Shown here: in pieces, positions 23,130 through 32,636 of the stretch
How the letters are laid out: the number at the start of each line of letters is the position of its first letter
Position numbering within the stretch: the first letter of the stretch is position 1
Assembly: GCF_900104045.1 (NCBI RefSeq)
Contig: NZ_FNIN01000014.1
Location: forward strand, 7,501-42,688
Length of the DNA: 35,188 bases
Direction: 5' to 3'
From: Desulfonauticus submarinus
GTDB taxonomy: Bacteria; Desulfobacterota; Desulfovibrionia; Desulfovibrionales; Desulfonatronovibrionaceae
Made by a program: the position numbers and the translations under genes
Notes under the pieces: generated by a model
Databases searched by the model: none
What the model was told of the DNA's origin: nothing
What the model saw: the letters and a program-made list of their open reading frames with translations, nothing else

Positions 23130-25571
23130 TTATTTTTTGTTTATAGGTTTTAACCCTAATTTATTCCACAGGTCTTCCACATGTTCAATTGTTTCTATTT
23201 TTATCTTTTTTCTAAGGTCTTTAGGAATTTCTTGGAGATCTTTTAAATTTTGCTTTGGAATAACAACGGTGCTTAGACCATAAGTTACTGCTGCAAGAAT
23301 TTTTTCTTTAATGCCTCCAACAGGCAACACTCTACCTCGAAGAGTTATTTCCCCAGTCATGGCAATATCTCCAGGCAGGCTCTGTTCAGTTAAAGCAGAC
23401 ATAAGAGCAGCACTTATAGTTACTCCTGCAGAAGGCTCGTCTTTTGGGGTTGCTCCTGCTGGTACGTGGATGTGAATATCTTTTTTTTCTGCAAAGTCTT
23501 CTTCAAATCCAAAGTCTTTGGCTTTGGTTCTAGCATAGCTTAGGGCAGCTTGGGCGCTTTCTTTCATTATATCACCTAGTTGACCAGTGAGTAAAAGCTT
23601 TCCTTTTCCTGGCAGTACACTAACTTCTATATTTAAAACTTCTCCGCCCACAGGAGTCCAAGCTAGTCCCAACGCTACTCCTGGTGGTAGTTCTTTTTCT
23701 TTTTCTTCATTTAAAAATTTAGGCACACCTAAAAATTTGTGGAGATTTTGAGTAGTAACTCTAAATGGTCCTTTTTGTCCTTCAGCTACTTTACGAGCGA
23801 TTTTGCGACAAATTGCTCCTAATTCTCTTTCTAGGTTTCTAAGCCCTGCTTCTCTGGTATATTCTCTAATTACTTTTAAAATAGTTTTAGAGCTAATTTG
23901 AATGTCCTTGGGTTGTAATCCATTTTCTTTTATTTGCCGAGGTAAAAGATATTTTTCTGCTATTTTTACTTTTTCTTGTTCTGTATATCCTGGAATGCGG
24001 ATTACTTCCATTCTGTCTAATAATGCGGAAGGAATGGTGTCTAGCATATTTGCAGTACAGATAAACATAACTTTAGATAGATCAAAAGGAACATTTAAAT
24101 AGTGATCCGTAAAAGAGTTGTTTTGCTCAGGATCTAATACCTCTAAAAGTGCAGAGGCAGGATCTCCTCTAAAATCATTTCCCAGTTTATCAATTTCATC
24201 TAACATAAAAACAGGGTTTTTACTTCCTGCTTCTTTGATGCCCTGAATAATTCTTCCAGGCATAGAACCAATATAAGTACGCCTGTGTCCTCGTATTTCA
24301 GCTTCATCTCTCATTCCACCCAAAGACATACGCACAAATTTTCTATTTAATGCTCTGGCAATTGATTTTCCAAGAGAGGTTTTTCCAACCCCAGGAGGAC
24401 CTACAAAGCATAAAATAGGCCCTTTCATTTTAGGATTTAATTTGCGGACACTAAGATATTCTAAGATACGTTCTTTTACTTTATCCAAATCATAGTGGTC
24501 TTCATTTAATATTTTTTCAGCTTCTTTAATATCTAGCCTATCTTTTGTTGCCTTTTTCCACGGTAGTTCAACAAGCCATTCTAGATATGTTCTAATAACT
24601 GTTGCCTCTGCAGCTTCAGGATGCATGGAAGATAGTCTGTTTAGCTGTTTTTCAGCTTCTTTAAACACTTTTTTTGGAAGACCTGCTTTTTTAAGTGCTT
24701 TTCGCAGTTCCTCAATTTCATCTCCTTCTTCGCCCAGTTCTCCTAATTCTTTACGAATTGCCTTTAGTTGTTCTCTTAAGAAAAATTCACGCTGCGCCTT
24801 ATCCATGCCTTCTTTAGCCATACTTTGAATTTTGGCTTGCATGGTGGCTACTTCTACTTCTTTGGCAAGTTTTTGGTTAACTAACTTTAAACGTTCTATT
24901 GGATCTTCACATTCTAGAATTTTTTGAGCTTCTTCTGGCTTCATTCGTAAATTTGAAGCAATAAGATCTGCTAATCTACCTGGCTCATCTACACTGTTTA
25001 GTACAGCCATTATTTCAGAAGAATCAATACTTTTTAAGTTTAATATTTTTTCACTTTGCTCTCTTGCAGCTCGGATAAGCGCTTCTACCTCAGGACCATA
25101 CTCTGTTATATCTTTTTCTTGTATTAAATCTATTTTTACTTCATAAAAAGGATCTTCTCTTGTAAATTCTTTTATTTTGGCTCGTTGTATGCCTTGAATT
25201 AAAACTTTTAAGCGGCCGTCAGGCATTTTAAGCATGCGCATAATAAGAGCAACAGTTCCTGTGTGATAGATGTCGTTAGGGGTTGGATCATCTATTTTTT
25301 CATCTTTTTGAGCACAGACCAGTATGTATCTATTTTGATTTAATGCCGCATCTACTGCATGAACGCTCTTTTCTCGCCCAACAAACAAAGGTAAGATCAT
25401 ATAATTAAAAATAGTTATATCTCTTACTACTAGCAGAGGCATTTTTTCTGGAATATCTAGTCCGCCAGTTTCTTCCTTATTTTCACTTTCTGGTTGTTGG
25501 TTCAGTTCTATTTCTTTTGGATCTTCTTGCGTATCTTGGATTTCAGTTTGATGAATTTTTTCGTCACTCAT
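23130..25571 (-). CDS. lon: ATP-dependent Lon protease
   Basis: An 813-residue cytosolic hexameric AAA+ serine protease that degrades misfolded and regulatory proteins. Domain order: acidic N-terminal tail (residues 1-40), LON substrate-binding domain (~45-240), coiled-coil region, AAA+ module with Walker [10 protein letters not shown] and MLDEIDKLG as Walker B, and the C-terminal protease domain with catalytic Ser714 (PKDEPSAG) and Lys757 (GGIKEK), 43 residues apart as in E. coli. AGGAGG lies 12 bases upstream of the ATG. It is the last gene of a radC-acyP-lon transcript and ends at a bidirectional terminator. All catalytic residues are intact. Confidence 0.97.
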   Translation of the reverse strand: MSDEKIHQTEIQDTQEDPKEIELNQQPESENKEETGGLDIPEKMPLLVVRDITIFNYMILPLFVGREKSVHAVDAALNQNRYILVCAQKDEKIDDPTPNDIYHTGTVALIMRMLKMPDGRLKVLIQGIQRAKIKEFTREDPFYEVKIDLIQEKDITEYGPEVEALIRAAREQSEKILNLKSIDSSEIMAVLNSVDEPGRLADLIASNLRMKPEEAQKILECEDPIERLKLVNQKLAKEVEVATMQAKIQSMAKEGMDKAQREFFLREQLKAIRKELGELGEEGDEIEELRKALKKAGLPKKVFKEAEKQLNRLSSMHPEAAEATVIRTYLEWLVELPWKKATKDRLDIKEAEKILNEDHYDLDKVKERILEYLSVRKLNPKMKGPILCFVGPPGVGKTSLGKSIARALNRKFVRMSLGGMRDEAEIRGHRRTYIGSMPGRIIQGIKEAGSKNPVFMLDEIDKLGNDFRGDPASALLEVLDPEQNNSFTDHYLNVPFDLSKVMFICTANMLDTIPSALLDRMEVIRIPGYTEQEKVKIAEKYLLPRQIKENGLQPKDIQISSKTILKVIREYTREAGLRNLERELGAICRKIARKVAEGQKGPFRVTTQNLHKFLGVPKFLNEEKEKELPPGVALGLAWTPVGGEVLNIEVSVLPGKGKLLLTGQLGDIMKESAQAALSYARTKAKDFGFEEDFAEKKDIHIHVPAGATPKDEPSAGVTISAALMSALTEQSLPGDIAMTGEITLRGRVLPVGGIKEKILAAVTYGLSTVVIPKQNLKDLQEIPKDLRKKIKIETIEHVEDLWNKLGLKPINKK

Positions 25572-25593
25572 AGAAATATTTTTCCTCCTTTAA

Positions 25594-25866
25594 TTATCCT
25601 CGAATTTCAAAATGTTCATAGGTTTTGTCATATTCTATTTGCTTACACTCTACTTTTTCAACTCTGCTTAAAGGAGAGCCAGTAAGCAGACGCTTTTTAA
25701 ATTCTTCTAAATCTTTATCTTCTCCTTGAGCCAATACTTCTACTTTGCCATCTTCTAAATTCCTGACCCAACCTTTTATGTTTAAATTTTTAGCTTGATC
25801 TGCTGTCCAAGCTCTAAACCACACCCCTTGAACCTTACCACTTACTAAACATTGAATAGTTTTCAT
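25594..25866 (-). CDS. acyP: acylphosphatase
   Basis: A 90-residue enzyme of usual family length that hydrolyses carboxyl-phosphate bonds such as acetyl- or carbamoyl-phosphate. The signature SGKVQGVWFRAWT carries the phosphate-binding Arg, and GWVRNLEDGKVEV carries the catalytic Asn. I chose the ATG at 25866 because GGGAGG sits directly upstream; a TTG at 25881 is in frame but lies just before that site. It is 15 bases after radC and 22 bases before lon. Confidence 0.95.
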   Translation of the reverse strand: MKTIQCLVSGKVQGVWFRAWTADQAKNLNIKGWVRNLEDGKVEVLAQGEDKDLEEFKKRLLTGSPLSRVEKVECKQIEYDKTYEHFEIRG

Positions 25867-25881
25867 TTCTCTCCCTCCCAA

Positions 25882-26565
25882 TTAAAAACCGTGTTCTTTA
25901 AAACTATAAAAAGTGTCCTTCCCAATTATAATATGATCTAAAAAGTTTAACTCTAAGTTAGAGCACACAGCTTTTATTTTTTGAGTAAAGTTTTTATCTT
26001 CCCATGATGGATTAGGATCTCCACTGGGATGGTTGTGTGCTAAAATAAAAGCCTTTGCTTTTTTAAAAAGAATTTTTGTTAAAATTTCTCGTACGTAAAC
26101 AGGTGCACTATCTACGGTTCCTTGGCTTAATTTTTCTACTCCTATTAGGTTATGTTTATTGTTCAATAGAATAATCCAAAATTCCTCTTTTTCCAAGGAC
26201 ATTAATCTATTTTTTAATAAATCAAAAACCTGTTTAGGCTGCTGAATAATAGTTCCTTTTTGGCTAAACTTTTGTTTTTCTGCCCGAAATAAAAATTCTC
26301 GTAAAGCTAAAAGAAAAGTATAAAAACCTTCACCTACACTAGGGATACTAACAATTTCTTGTTTAGAAGCTAGAAGAATATTTTTAAAATTTCCAAATTG
26401 TTGTAATAAATTTTTTGCTATTGGTTTTGTATCCCTTCTAGGTAAAGCATAACCTGTTAGTAATTCTAACACCTCGTAATCATTTAAGCTCAAAGGGTTT
26501 TCTATTAACTTTTGTTTTAGCCTTTTCCTATGGCCTAAATAATGTGCTTTTATTTTTTCAGCCAT
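25882..26565 (-). CDS. radC: RadC-family JAMM-domain protein
   Basis: A 227-residue protein with an N-terminal helix-hairpin-helix-like UPF0758 region (DYEVLELLTGYALPRRDTKP; IPSVGEG) and a C-terminal MPN domain with a full JAMM metal motif, AHNHPSGDPNPSWED. The name RadC comes from an old DNA-repair assignment; the real role is uncertain and no repair activity should be assumed. It heads the probable radC-acyP-lon operon. Confidence 0.95.
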   Translation of the reverse strand: MAEKIKAHYLGHRKRLKQKLIENPLSLNDYEVLELLTGYALPRRDTKPIAKNLLQQFGNFKNILLASKQEIVSIPSVGEGFYTFLLALREFLFRAEKQKFSQKGTIIQQPKQVFDLLKNRLMSLEKEEFWIILLNNKHNLIGVEKLSQGTVDSAPVYVREILTKILFKKAKAFILAHNHPSGDPNPSWEDKNFTQKIKAVCSNLELNFLDHIIIGKDTFYSFKEHGF

Positions 26566-26647
26566 TTGGATTAAAAGCTTAATTTTGAGTTTTATGTATT
26601 TAGAGTAGGCATTATTTTTAAAATGGGCAAGAGGGTAAGAGAAAATT

Positions 26648-26676
26648 TTTATAAAAAATAGGCTTGGTTAGGTAAA
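26648..26676 (-). promoter_or_regulatory. candidate sigma70-type promoter of the radC-acyP-lon operon
   Basis: On the minus strand TTTACC (26671-26676) and TATAAA (26648-26653) are separated by exactly 17 bases, about 80 bases before the radC start. Assigned by eye in AT-rich sequence. Confidence 0.45.
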
Positions 26677-26690
26677 AATGTTATAATTGT

Positions 26691-26705
26691 CTTAAATTAT
26701 TTAAG
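26691..26705. promoter_or_regulatory. 15-base palindrome, possible operator
   Basis: CTTAAATTATTTAAG is a perfect 7+1+7 inverted repeat. It lies midway in the divergent radC/cas6 gap, just upstream of a TATAAT at 26713-26718 on the plus strand and of the radC -35 candidate on the minus strand. It has the size of a repressor site; no regulator is identified. Confidence 0.35.
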
Positions 26706-26841
26706 ATTACTTTATAATTTAGCAAGTATGTTTATCTTAATTAACAGTATTTAACAATTTGGTTATTTTTTTATGTAATGCTAAAAATTATGGTTTTAAT
26801 TTTTTACAATATTGTCGCAATAATGTTTTTTGTTGATTATG

Positions 26842-26870
26842 TTGACAATTATCTTTCTTTTTTAATAAAG
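26842..26870 (+). promoter_or_regulatory. candidate promoter of the cas/csm operon
   Basis: A perfect TTGACA at 26842-26847 is followed at 15 to 17 bases by TAATAAAG, an imperfect -10. It lies about 30 bases before the cas6 start. A TATAAT at 26713-26718 is an alternative but has no well-spaced -35. Confidence 0.35.
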
Positions 26871-26898
26871 ACTATTTTATTTTTAATAGGATGTAAAA

Positions 26899-27849
26899 AT
26901 GGAATTTATAAGAAAGATAAACTTTTTGCCTTTAAATGTGAAAATTCAGGCCCAAGAAGAGTTTTTATTACCTGTTTATAAAGGTGGGACTTTTAGAGGT
27001 GGCTTTGGTTATACTTTTAAAAGAGCAGTGTGTGCTCTTAAGTCTGTTAGTGATTGTAAAGGATGTATTTTGTCTTCTTCTTGTGTGTATGCGTATATAT
27101 TTGAGACTTTAAGGCCAGAAGATACCAAGATAATGCGAAGATATGAGCATGTACCTCATCCATTTGTGTTATGTCCACCTTTGGAGAGAAAGCGTTTGTA
27201 TCAAAAAGGAGATATTTTGGAGTTTGGTTTGGTTTTAATTGGTAAGGCTATAGAGTTTTTGCCTTATTTTATTATAGTTTTTCAGGCACTTGCATCTGAA
27301 GGTTTGGGGGCTGATAAGGGTAAGTGTGTTTTGAAGGAAATTACTTCTTGTGATGGAAAGCAAGTTTACAGAGCAGATAAAGATGTGGTTAAAAAAACAG
27401 GTATAATTTCTGGCAAAGAACTAATTGCGCATCCTGTATCTTGTAGGCGGGTAAGAATGGATTTTTTAACTCCCTTAAGATTGCAAAGAAATGGTAAAAT
27501 TATTGATAACAACCTATCGTTTCAAGATATTTTTAGAGCTTTGCTGAGAAGAGTAAGTCTTCTTACTTATTTTCATTGCAACATGGATATTGAAGATAAA
27601 GGTGTAAATTTTAAGCTGTTAATTGAAAAATCCAAAGAAATAAAAACCATAGAAGACAATACTCGTTGGTTCCATTGGAAGCGTTATTCTACAAGGCAAA
27701 AAAGAGCCATGCCTGTTGGTGGTTTGATTGGAGATATTACTTTTGAGGGCAATTTTGAGCCTTTTTGGTTGTTTTTGCGTTTGGGTGAATATTTTCATGT
27801 GGGTAAGAATACCAGTTTTGGGCTGGGGAAGTATAAATTAAATTATTAA
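26899..27849 (+). CDS. cas6: CRISPR endoribonuclease Cas6 (RAMP type)
   Basis: A 316-residue RAMP protein of the Cas6 family usual in type III loci. After a first strand (NFLPLNVKIQAQEEF) come the conserved TFRGGFGYTFKRAVC and a cysteine group, DCKGCILSSSCVYAYIFET, typical of this branch. The second half has PVGGLIGDITFEG and ends in the glycine-rich VGKNTSFGLGKYKL. Cas6 cuts the CRISPR transcript within repeats to give crRNAs. It is the first gene of a seven-gene plus-strand operon with short gaps. The start has AGGA seven bases upstream. Catalytic residues of this branch vary and I do not assign them. Confidence 0.92.
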   Translation: MEFIRKINFLPLNVKIQAQEEFLLPVYKGGTFRGGFGYTFKRAVCALKSVSDCKGCILSSSCVYAYIFETLRPEDTKIMRRYEHVPHPFVLCPPLERKRLYQKGDILEFGLVLIGKAIEFLPYFIIVFQALASEGLGADKGKCVLKEITSCDGKQVYRADKDVVKKTGIISGKELIAHPVSCRRVRMDFLTPLRLQRNGKIIDNNLSFQDIFRALLRRVSLLTYFHCNMDIEDKGVNFKLLIEKSKEIKTIEDNTRWFHWKRYSTRQKRAMPVGGLIGDITFEGNFEPFWLFLRLGEYFHVGKNTSFGLGKYKLNY

Positions 27850-27863
27850 AGAGAGGGGTGGCA

Positions 27864-30446
27864 ATGGTAAAAGATGATACTTTAATCTTATCTCTAGCAG
27901 CATTTTGTCATGATTTGGGCAAATTGGTACAAGATTGTTTTAAGATAGAACAATCTTATTTAGAATCTAATCAATCTTTATATCAACCTGTGTACAATGG
28001 GCAGTATAAGTATCGTCATGCCTTATGGACAGCAGCTTTTATTGATTTGCACAAAAATTTATTCCCTAAGATGCTTTTTGATAGAGAGTGGGGAGAGGAT
28101 AATTTTTTGAATTTGGCAGCAATGCATCATAAGCCAGAAAGTCCAAAACAATGGGTTATTAGTGTTGCTGATAGATTAAGTAGTGGTCAAGACAGGGATG
28201 TGTTTTTAGAAGGAAAAGGCATTGCTATTAAAGATTTTAAATCCACTCGATTAGTTCCCATTTTGGAACAATTATCTCCTCAACAAAAAAAGGTTTTTGA
28301 ATCTTTAAACGATTTTGAGTGGGAATATGAGTTAGCTCCTATGTCAGCAACTAATATTTTTCCTATTAAACGAGAGAAAAAAGATAAAAATTCATATAAA
28401 AGTCTTTATGAAAATTTTCATAATGCCTTATCTGGATTAGCTCATAAAAATGAAAGTTTACTTCTGTGGATGCAGCATTTTGAATCTATTTGGAAGAAAT
28501 ACACATTTTTTGTGCCTGCTGCTCGTGTAGGTAAAGTTATTCCAGATGTTTCTTTGTATCACCATAGTAAAACAAGTGCTGCCTTGGCCACAGCAATCTA
28601 TTTGTATCATGTCACAACAGATTCTTTAATAGAAAAAGATATTAAAGCAGATAGTGAAAAATTTTTAGTAATTGCAGGTGATTTTTTTGGTATTCAAAAA
28701 TTTATTTTTTCCCGAGCAGGCGAAGAAGTACATCATCGTTCCAAAATTTTACGAGGACGCTCTTTTGCTGTTTCTTTGTTTTGTGAGCTTGCTGCAGATT
28801 TATTATGCCAAGAAATAGGCCTTTCTCCTTATTCAGTACTTTTAAATAGCGCTGGTAAATTCTATATTCTTGCCCCAAATTTAGATGAAGTTGTTGAAAA
28901 AATATATGAAATTGAAGAAAAAATAAATAATTGGCTCATAAAAATGACTTATGGAGAAGCAAGTTTAGGTATTTCTTTTACTAAAGGCAGAGCAAGTAGT
29001 TTTGAAAAAAATAATTTTAAAGATTTTTGGCAAGAAGTTCAATCTAATCTTCAACAAAAAAAAGCTTCTAGATTTTCTCCTGTTAAGTACTGTGGTGTTT
29101 TTGATAAGTATTTAGACTCATTTAGTAATGATTTAGATTCTCCAATATGTCCTTTGTGTGGGAAAAGACCTTCTTCAGTCATTGTTGAAAACGATGATCT
29201 TATTTATAAACAAAAGAAAGGGTCTGCTTGTACATTTTGTAGAGACCATATAATGTTAGGGACTAATTTAGTAAAAAATGATAAAATTGCAATTTTATAT
29301 AAAGTTGAAGAAAATAGATTGCAGAATAAAAATAAATATTTAAAAGAACCTATTTTTGGTGAATATCAAATAGCTTTTGTCCAAGGGAAAATGAATGAAT
29401 TTGCTAAGGAAGGAGTATTGAGAAAGCTTTGGCAGGTAAATGTTACAGAAACTGGAGAGATACCAGAGGAAATAACATTTATGCCTTTAAATGGTTATGT
29501 GCCAGTATATACAAAAGAAGATGAATATGATGATAGATTAATTTTGGGTAAAAAGTCTGAAAAAACATCAGAAGACCTAATCGATGCAATAAAAGAAAAA
29601 GCTCCAAAAACTTTAGCTCATTTGGCTTTAAGTTCTTTAGAAAAAGGCGAAGAAGATAAATGGTTTGGGGTTGATGCTCTTGGCGTGCTAAAGGCAGATG
29701 TGGATGATTTAGCTTTGTTGTTTGCGTGTGGTTTGCCAAAAGAACGATTTACTATCTCTAGGCTCTATGCTTTAAGTTCGCAGTTTAACAACTTTTTTGC
29801 CTTTTATTTGCCGTATGTTTTACGTTCTTCTAGAAATTTTAACTCTATTTATACTGTATTTGCAGGAGGAGATGATTTATTTTTGCTTGGTCCGTGGGAT
29901 AAAATAATAGATTTTGCTGATTTTATTTATGATAAATTCAACCATTATGTTTGTGAAAATAAAGAGGTACATTTTTCAGCAGGAATTTCTTTTGTAAGGG
30001 CAAATATGCCAGTAGATATTTTTGCCCAATATGTTGAAGAGAATCTTGAATTGGCTAAAAATGGCGGCAAAAATAGTGTTACCATGTTTAAGAGGGTCGT
30101 TGGCTGGAAACAATTTGAGGAAGTATTGAATTTACGAGGAGAGATTAAGCACCTATTATCATTGAAGTATTTAACCAAAGCAACACTATATAAATTGAAC
30201 GAATTGATAGAGATGGCTGAAAAAGAAAAAAAATTAATGCAGAAGGCTAAAATTAATATTAAAGATATACATAATCTAAAATGGAGAGCACTTTTGAGTT
30301 ATGTATTGGCGAGGAATGTAAGAGCGGATGATAAAGAAGTTGTAGAAAATATAGTGTTGCGTTTTGCGCAGATAATAGAACAATATAGAGGTGACTTAAT
30401 AATTCCATTATGGTATGTTTTGTATAAACAAAGAAGGTATAATTAG
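27864..30446 (+). CDS. csm1: Cas10/Csm1, large subunit of the type III-A complex
   Basis: An 860-residue signature protein. It opens with an HD nuclease motif, FCHDLGKLVQD (His16-Asp17), predicted to cut single-stranded DNA. The centre holds a zinc-binding cluster (CPLCGKRP ... CTFCRDH). Palm 1 contains VLKADVDDLALLF and palm 2 the GGDD motif in VFAGGDDLFLLG (residues 668-671), the active site for cyclic oligoadenylate synthesis. Both catalytic centres look intact. I chose the ATG at 27864 with GAGGGG upstream; a GTG two codons earlier is in frame. The intact cyclase fits the CARF-containing effector at the end of the operon. Confidence 0.97.
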   Translation: MVKDDTLILSLAAFCHDLGKLVQDCFKIEQSYLESNQSLYQPVYNGQYKYRHALWTAAFIDLHKNLFPKMLFDREWGEDNFLNLAAMHHKPESPKQWVISVADRLSSGQDRDVFLEGKGIAIKDFKSTRLVPILEQLSPQQKKVFESLNDFEWEYELAPMSATNIFPIKREKKDKNSYKSLYENFHNALSGLAHKNESLLLWMQHFESIWKKYTFFVPAARVGKVIPDVSLYHHSKTSAALATAIYLYHVTTDSLIEKDIKADSEKFLVIAGDFFGIQKFIFSRAGEEVHHRSKILRGRSFAVSLFCELAADLLCQEIGLSPYSVLLNSAGKFYILAPNLDEVVEKIYEIEEKINNWLIKMTYGEASLGISFTKGRASSFEKNNFKDFWQEVQSNLQQKKASRFSPVKYCGVFDKYLDSFSNDLDSPICPLCGKRPSSVIVENDDLIYKQKKGSACTFCRDHIMLGTNLVKNDKIAILYKVEENRLQNKNKYLKEPIFGEYQIAFVQGKMNEFAKEGVLRKLWQVNVTETGEIPEEITFMPLNGYVPVYTKEDEYDDRLILGKKSEKTSEDLIDAIKEKAPKTLAHLALSSLEKGEEDKWFGVDALGVLKADVDDLALLFACGLPKERFTISRLYALSSQFNNFFAFYLPYVLRSSRNFNSIYTVFAGGDDLFLLGPWDKIIDFADFIYDKFNHYVCENKEVHFSAGISFVRANMPVDIFAQYVEENLELAKNGGKNSVTMFKRVVGWKQFEEVLNLRGEIKHLLSLKYLTKATLYKLNELIEMAEKEKKLMQKAKINIKDIHNLKWRALLSYVLARNVRADDKEVVENIVLRFAQIIEQYRGDLIIPLWYVLYKQRRYN

Positions 30447-30461
30447 ATAAAGGAGGAGAAT

Positions 30462-30872
30462 ATGGATAAAATTAAACTAAGAAATGATGATGGTAGTATT
30501 AATTATTTGGCATTTTCTGAGATAGCAGAAAAGAAGGCAGAATTAATAGATAGAGTAGCGTTAAGAAATAAAAAAGGAGATAAACAAAATAATAAATCAT
30601 CACAACTTAGAAAATTTTATGATGAACTTTTTAAAATAAATCAAAGAGGTATGAATTATAACAATAATGAATGGCAAAAAATTATTTTACCTCAGCTACA
30701 TATGCTTATACCTAAAGCAGTTTATGCCCAGGGTAGAAAATTAGTTACTCATCACTTTGTGGATATGATTAAAAATTTGATCACTCAAGTAAAAACTAAA
30801 GACGATTTACAATTAGCAGTAGATTTTTTTGAGGCATTTATTGGTTTTTATAGAATTTATAGAGAAAAATAG
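30462..30872 (+). CDS. csm2: Csm2, small subunit of the type III-A complex
   Basis: A 136-residue mostly helical, basic protein matching Csm2 in length and place. The part SSQLRKFYDELFKINQRG is the conserved Csm2 N-terminal helix motif, and the C-terminal half, LITQVKTKDDLQLAVDFFEA, follows the family pattern. Csm2 lines the crRNA-target duplex along the complex. AAAGGAGGAG precedes the ATG. Assignment to Csm2 rather than Cmr5 rests on the Csm3-5 neighbours. Confidence 0.92.
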   Translation: MDKIKLRNDDGSINYLAFSEIAEKKAELIDRVALRNKKGDKQNNKSSQLRKFYDELFKINQRGMNYNNNEWQKIILPQLHMLIPKAVYAQGRKLVTHHFVDMIKNLITQVKTKDDLQLAVDFFEAFIGFYRIYREK

Positions 30873-30884
30873 GAGGTTGAAAAG

Positions 30885-31598
30885 ATGAAATCAATGAAGC
30901 TTATAGGTATAGAAGAAATTACAGGTAAAGTGGCTTTAAAAACTGGCCTTCATATTGGCGCTGGTGATGTGGAAATGCATATTGGCGGAACAGATAATCC
31001 TGTAGTTAAGCATCCTTTTACTAACGAGCCTTATATCCCTGGCTCATCATTAAAGGGAAAAGTACGTTCTCTTTTGGAGTTAAGAAGTGGGCTTATGGGT
31101 GTTACTAAAGGGTCTCCAGTATCTGTAAAAGATTTAAGAGGCAATAATATTTCCTTAGAGCAAAAGGAATGGGGTAAAAAAATTATTAAACTTTTTGGTG
31201 CTAGTGGAGCAGATGCAGATGATTTAAGAGAGTATGGCCCTGCTAGGGTATCTTTTTCTGATTGTTTTTTTACTGAAGATGTGCGTCAGAAAATAAAGAG
31301 TGGTGAAATGGTGGCAACAGAAATTAAAGCAGAAAACTCTATTGATAGAATTTCTAGCACTGCTAAAAATCCACGTTTTACAGAAAGAGTCCCTGCTAAT
31401 ATAGAATTTGAGTTTAAAATTACTTTAAAGAAATTTGCAGGAGATGAGGACGAGTTAGAAGATTTACTTTTTCAAGGATTAAGACTTTTGGAATTGGATG
31501 CTTTAGGTGGTAGTGGTAGTAGAGGATATGGTAGAGTAGAATTTAGGTTTGACGATCCCGAAGTAGAAGAAAAGTTTAAAAAAAGTAACCCGTTTTAG
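30885..31598 (+). CDS. csm3: Csm3, backbone RAMP and target-RNA nuclease
   Basis: A 237-residue RAMP protein. ALKTGLHIGAGDVEMHIGGT is followed by Asp37 (GGTDNPVVKHP), matching the catalytic Asp with which Csm3 cuts target RNA at six-base intervals. EPYIPGSSLKGKVRSLLELR is the conserved crRNA-binding thumb region, and LDALGGSGSRGYGRVEF the glycine-rich loop. Several copies form the backbone filament of the complex. AGGAGG stands eight bases before the ATG. The Asp is intact, so target cleavage should be functional. Confidence 0.95.
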   Translation: MKSMKLIGIEEITGKVALKTGLHIGAGDVEMHIGGTDNPVVKHPFTNEPYIPGSSLKGKVRSLLELRSGLMGVTKGSPVSVKDLRGNNISLEQKEWGKKIIKLFGASGADADDLREYGPARVSFSDCFFTEDVRQKIKSGEMVATEIKAENSIDRISSTAKNPRFTERVPANIEFEFKITLKKFAGDEDELEDLLFQGLRLLELDALGGSGSRGYGRVEFRFDDPEVEEKFKKSNPF

Positions 31599-31613
31599 TG
31601 TTGGAGGATAACT

Positions 31614-32633
31614 GTGAAATTATATGAAGTGGTTATTAAGCCAGAGTCCAGATTTGGTACTCCTTTAAAAGGAGATACTATGTTTGGTCATTTTATCTGG
31701 CAATTGGTTTTAAATGAAAATCTTCTAGCTGTCCCTTTGTCTGATTTGCTTGAGCGTTATGTGGAAGAGCCTTTTATTGTATTTTCTTCAGCCTTCCCTA
31801 AAATTTATATGAATAGGCAGGATTATTTTTTCTTAAAAAGACCAGAATTGCCTTTAAGTTTTTTTCAAGGCTCAATTATAAATAAAGATACTGTAGAAGT
31901 TATAAAAGAAAGAAAAAAACAAAAGAAAAAGAAATTTATTCAAGTAAGAAGTGATTTAAAAATAAATTGTGAGGCAAAAAATCTTGTAAGTGAGAAAGAA
32001 ATTTTTGCAATGTATAAGGAAGTATTGGGTGACGATTTTCTTGAGTTTTGCCCTAATACTTTAGAGATTTCTTGTTTTCAAGTGCATAATAAGATTAATC
32101 GATTAACTTCAAGCACAGGAGAAGGCTTTGCTCCTTATAATCAAATAGATTCTTTTTATTTACCAGGATTAGAGTTGTCTTTATTTGTGTTATTTGATGA
32201 AAGTGTTTTAGATATAGATGAGCTTTTAACTATTTTAGAAAAGATTGGGCTTATGGGATTTGGTCGAGATGCTTCTTCAGGGTTGGGGCGATTTACTTTA
32301 GGAGAAGAGCAAGAATTAGAGCTTCCTGATTTTTCTGATTGTCAGGCCTTATATACGTTATCTCCGTGTGTGCCAATTGAAGAATTAGAAAAAATTTATT
32401 TTCAGCCTTTTGTGCGGTTTGGTCGGCATGGTAGTTTTTTGGCTACTTCTAGCAATCCTTTTAAAAATCCTGTGCTTATGGTGGAAGAAGGAGCGGTTTT
32501 AATTCCTAAAGAATTGCCAGATAAACCTTTTGTTGGGACAGCTCTTACTAAACTATCAAAGGTAGAAGAGAATACAGTGGGGCAGGGCTATTCTATTGTC
32601 TTACCTCTTTATTTTAACTCTATGGAGACGTAG
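31614..32633 (+). CDS. csm4: Csm4, RAMP subunit capping the crRNA 5' handle
   Basis: A 339-residue RAMP protein: VVIKPESRFGTPLKGDTMFG at the N-terminus is the Csm4 hallmark, and GLMGFGRDASSGLGRFTLG is the glycine-rich loop. A basic stretch (KERKKQKKKKFIQVRSDLK) around residues 101-119 could contact RNA. Csm4 binds the 5' tag of the crRNA and holds Csm1. Translation starts at a GTG with GGAGG upstream. Confidence 0.93.
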   Translation: MKLYEVVIKPESRFGTPLKGDTMFGHFIWQLVLNENLLAVPLSDLLERYVEEPFIVFSSAFPKIYMNRQDYFFLKRPELPLSFFQGSIINKDTVEVIKERKKQKKKKFIQVRSDLKINCEAKNLVSEKEIFAMYKEVLGDDFLEFCPNTLEISCFQVHNKINRLTSSTGEGFAPYNQIDSFYLPGLELSLFVLFDESVLDIDELLTILEKIGLMGFGRDASSGLGRFTLGEEQELELPDFSDCQALYTLSPCVPIEELEKIYFQPFVRFGRHGSFLATSSNPFKNPVLMVEEGAVLIPKELPDKPFVGTALTKLSKVEENTVGQGYSIVLPLYFNSMET

Positions 32634-32636
32634 GAT

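Larger units (their letters stand above)
26566..26898. other. divergent intergenic region between radC and cas6
   Basis: This 333-base AT-rich gap holds no gene that I accept. It must contain the promoters of both the radC and the cas/csm operons, plus a perfect 15-base palindrome at 26691-26705. A 67-codon frame starting at 26778 overlaps cas6 out of frame and looks spurious. Confidence 0.7.

Noticed and set aside
26778-26981. 67-codon plus-strand frame overlapping the start of cas6
   Set aside because: It runs out of frame into cas6, has no convincing ribosome-binding site and no recognisable domain; its hydrophobic start is what random AT-rich sequence gives.
29479-29739. 86-codon minus-strand frame within csm1
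   Set aside because: It lies inside the intact Csm1 coding sequence and has no domain or start signal.
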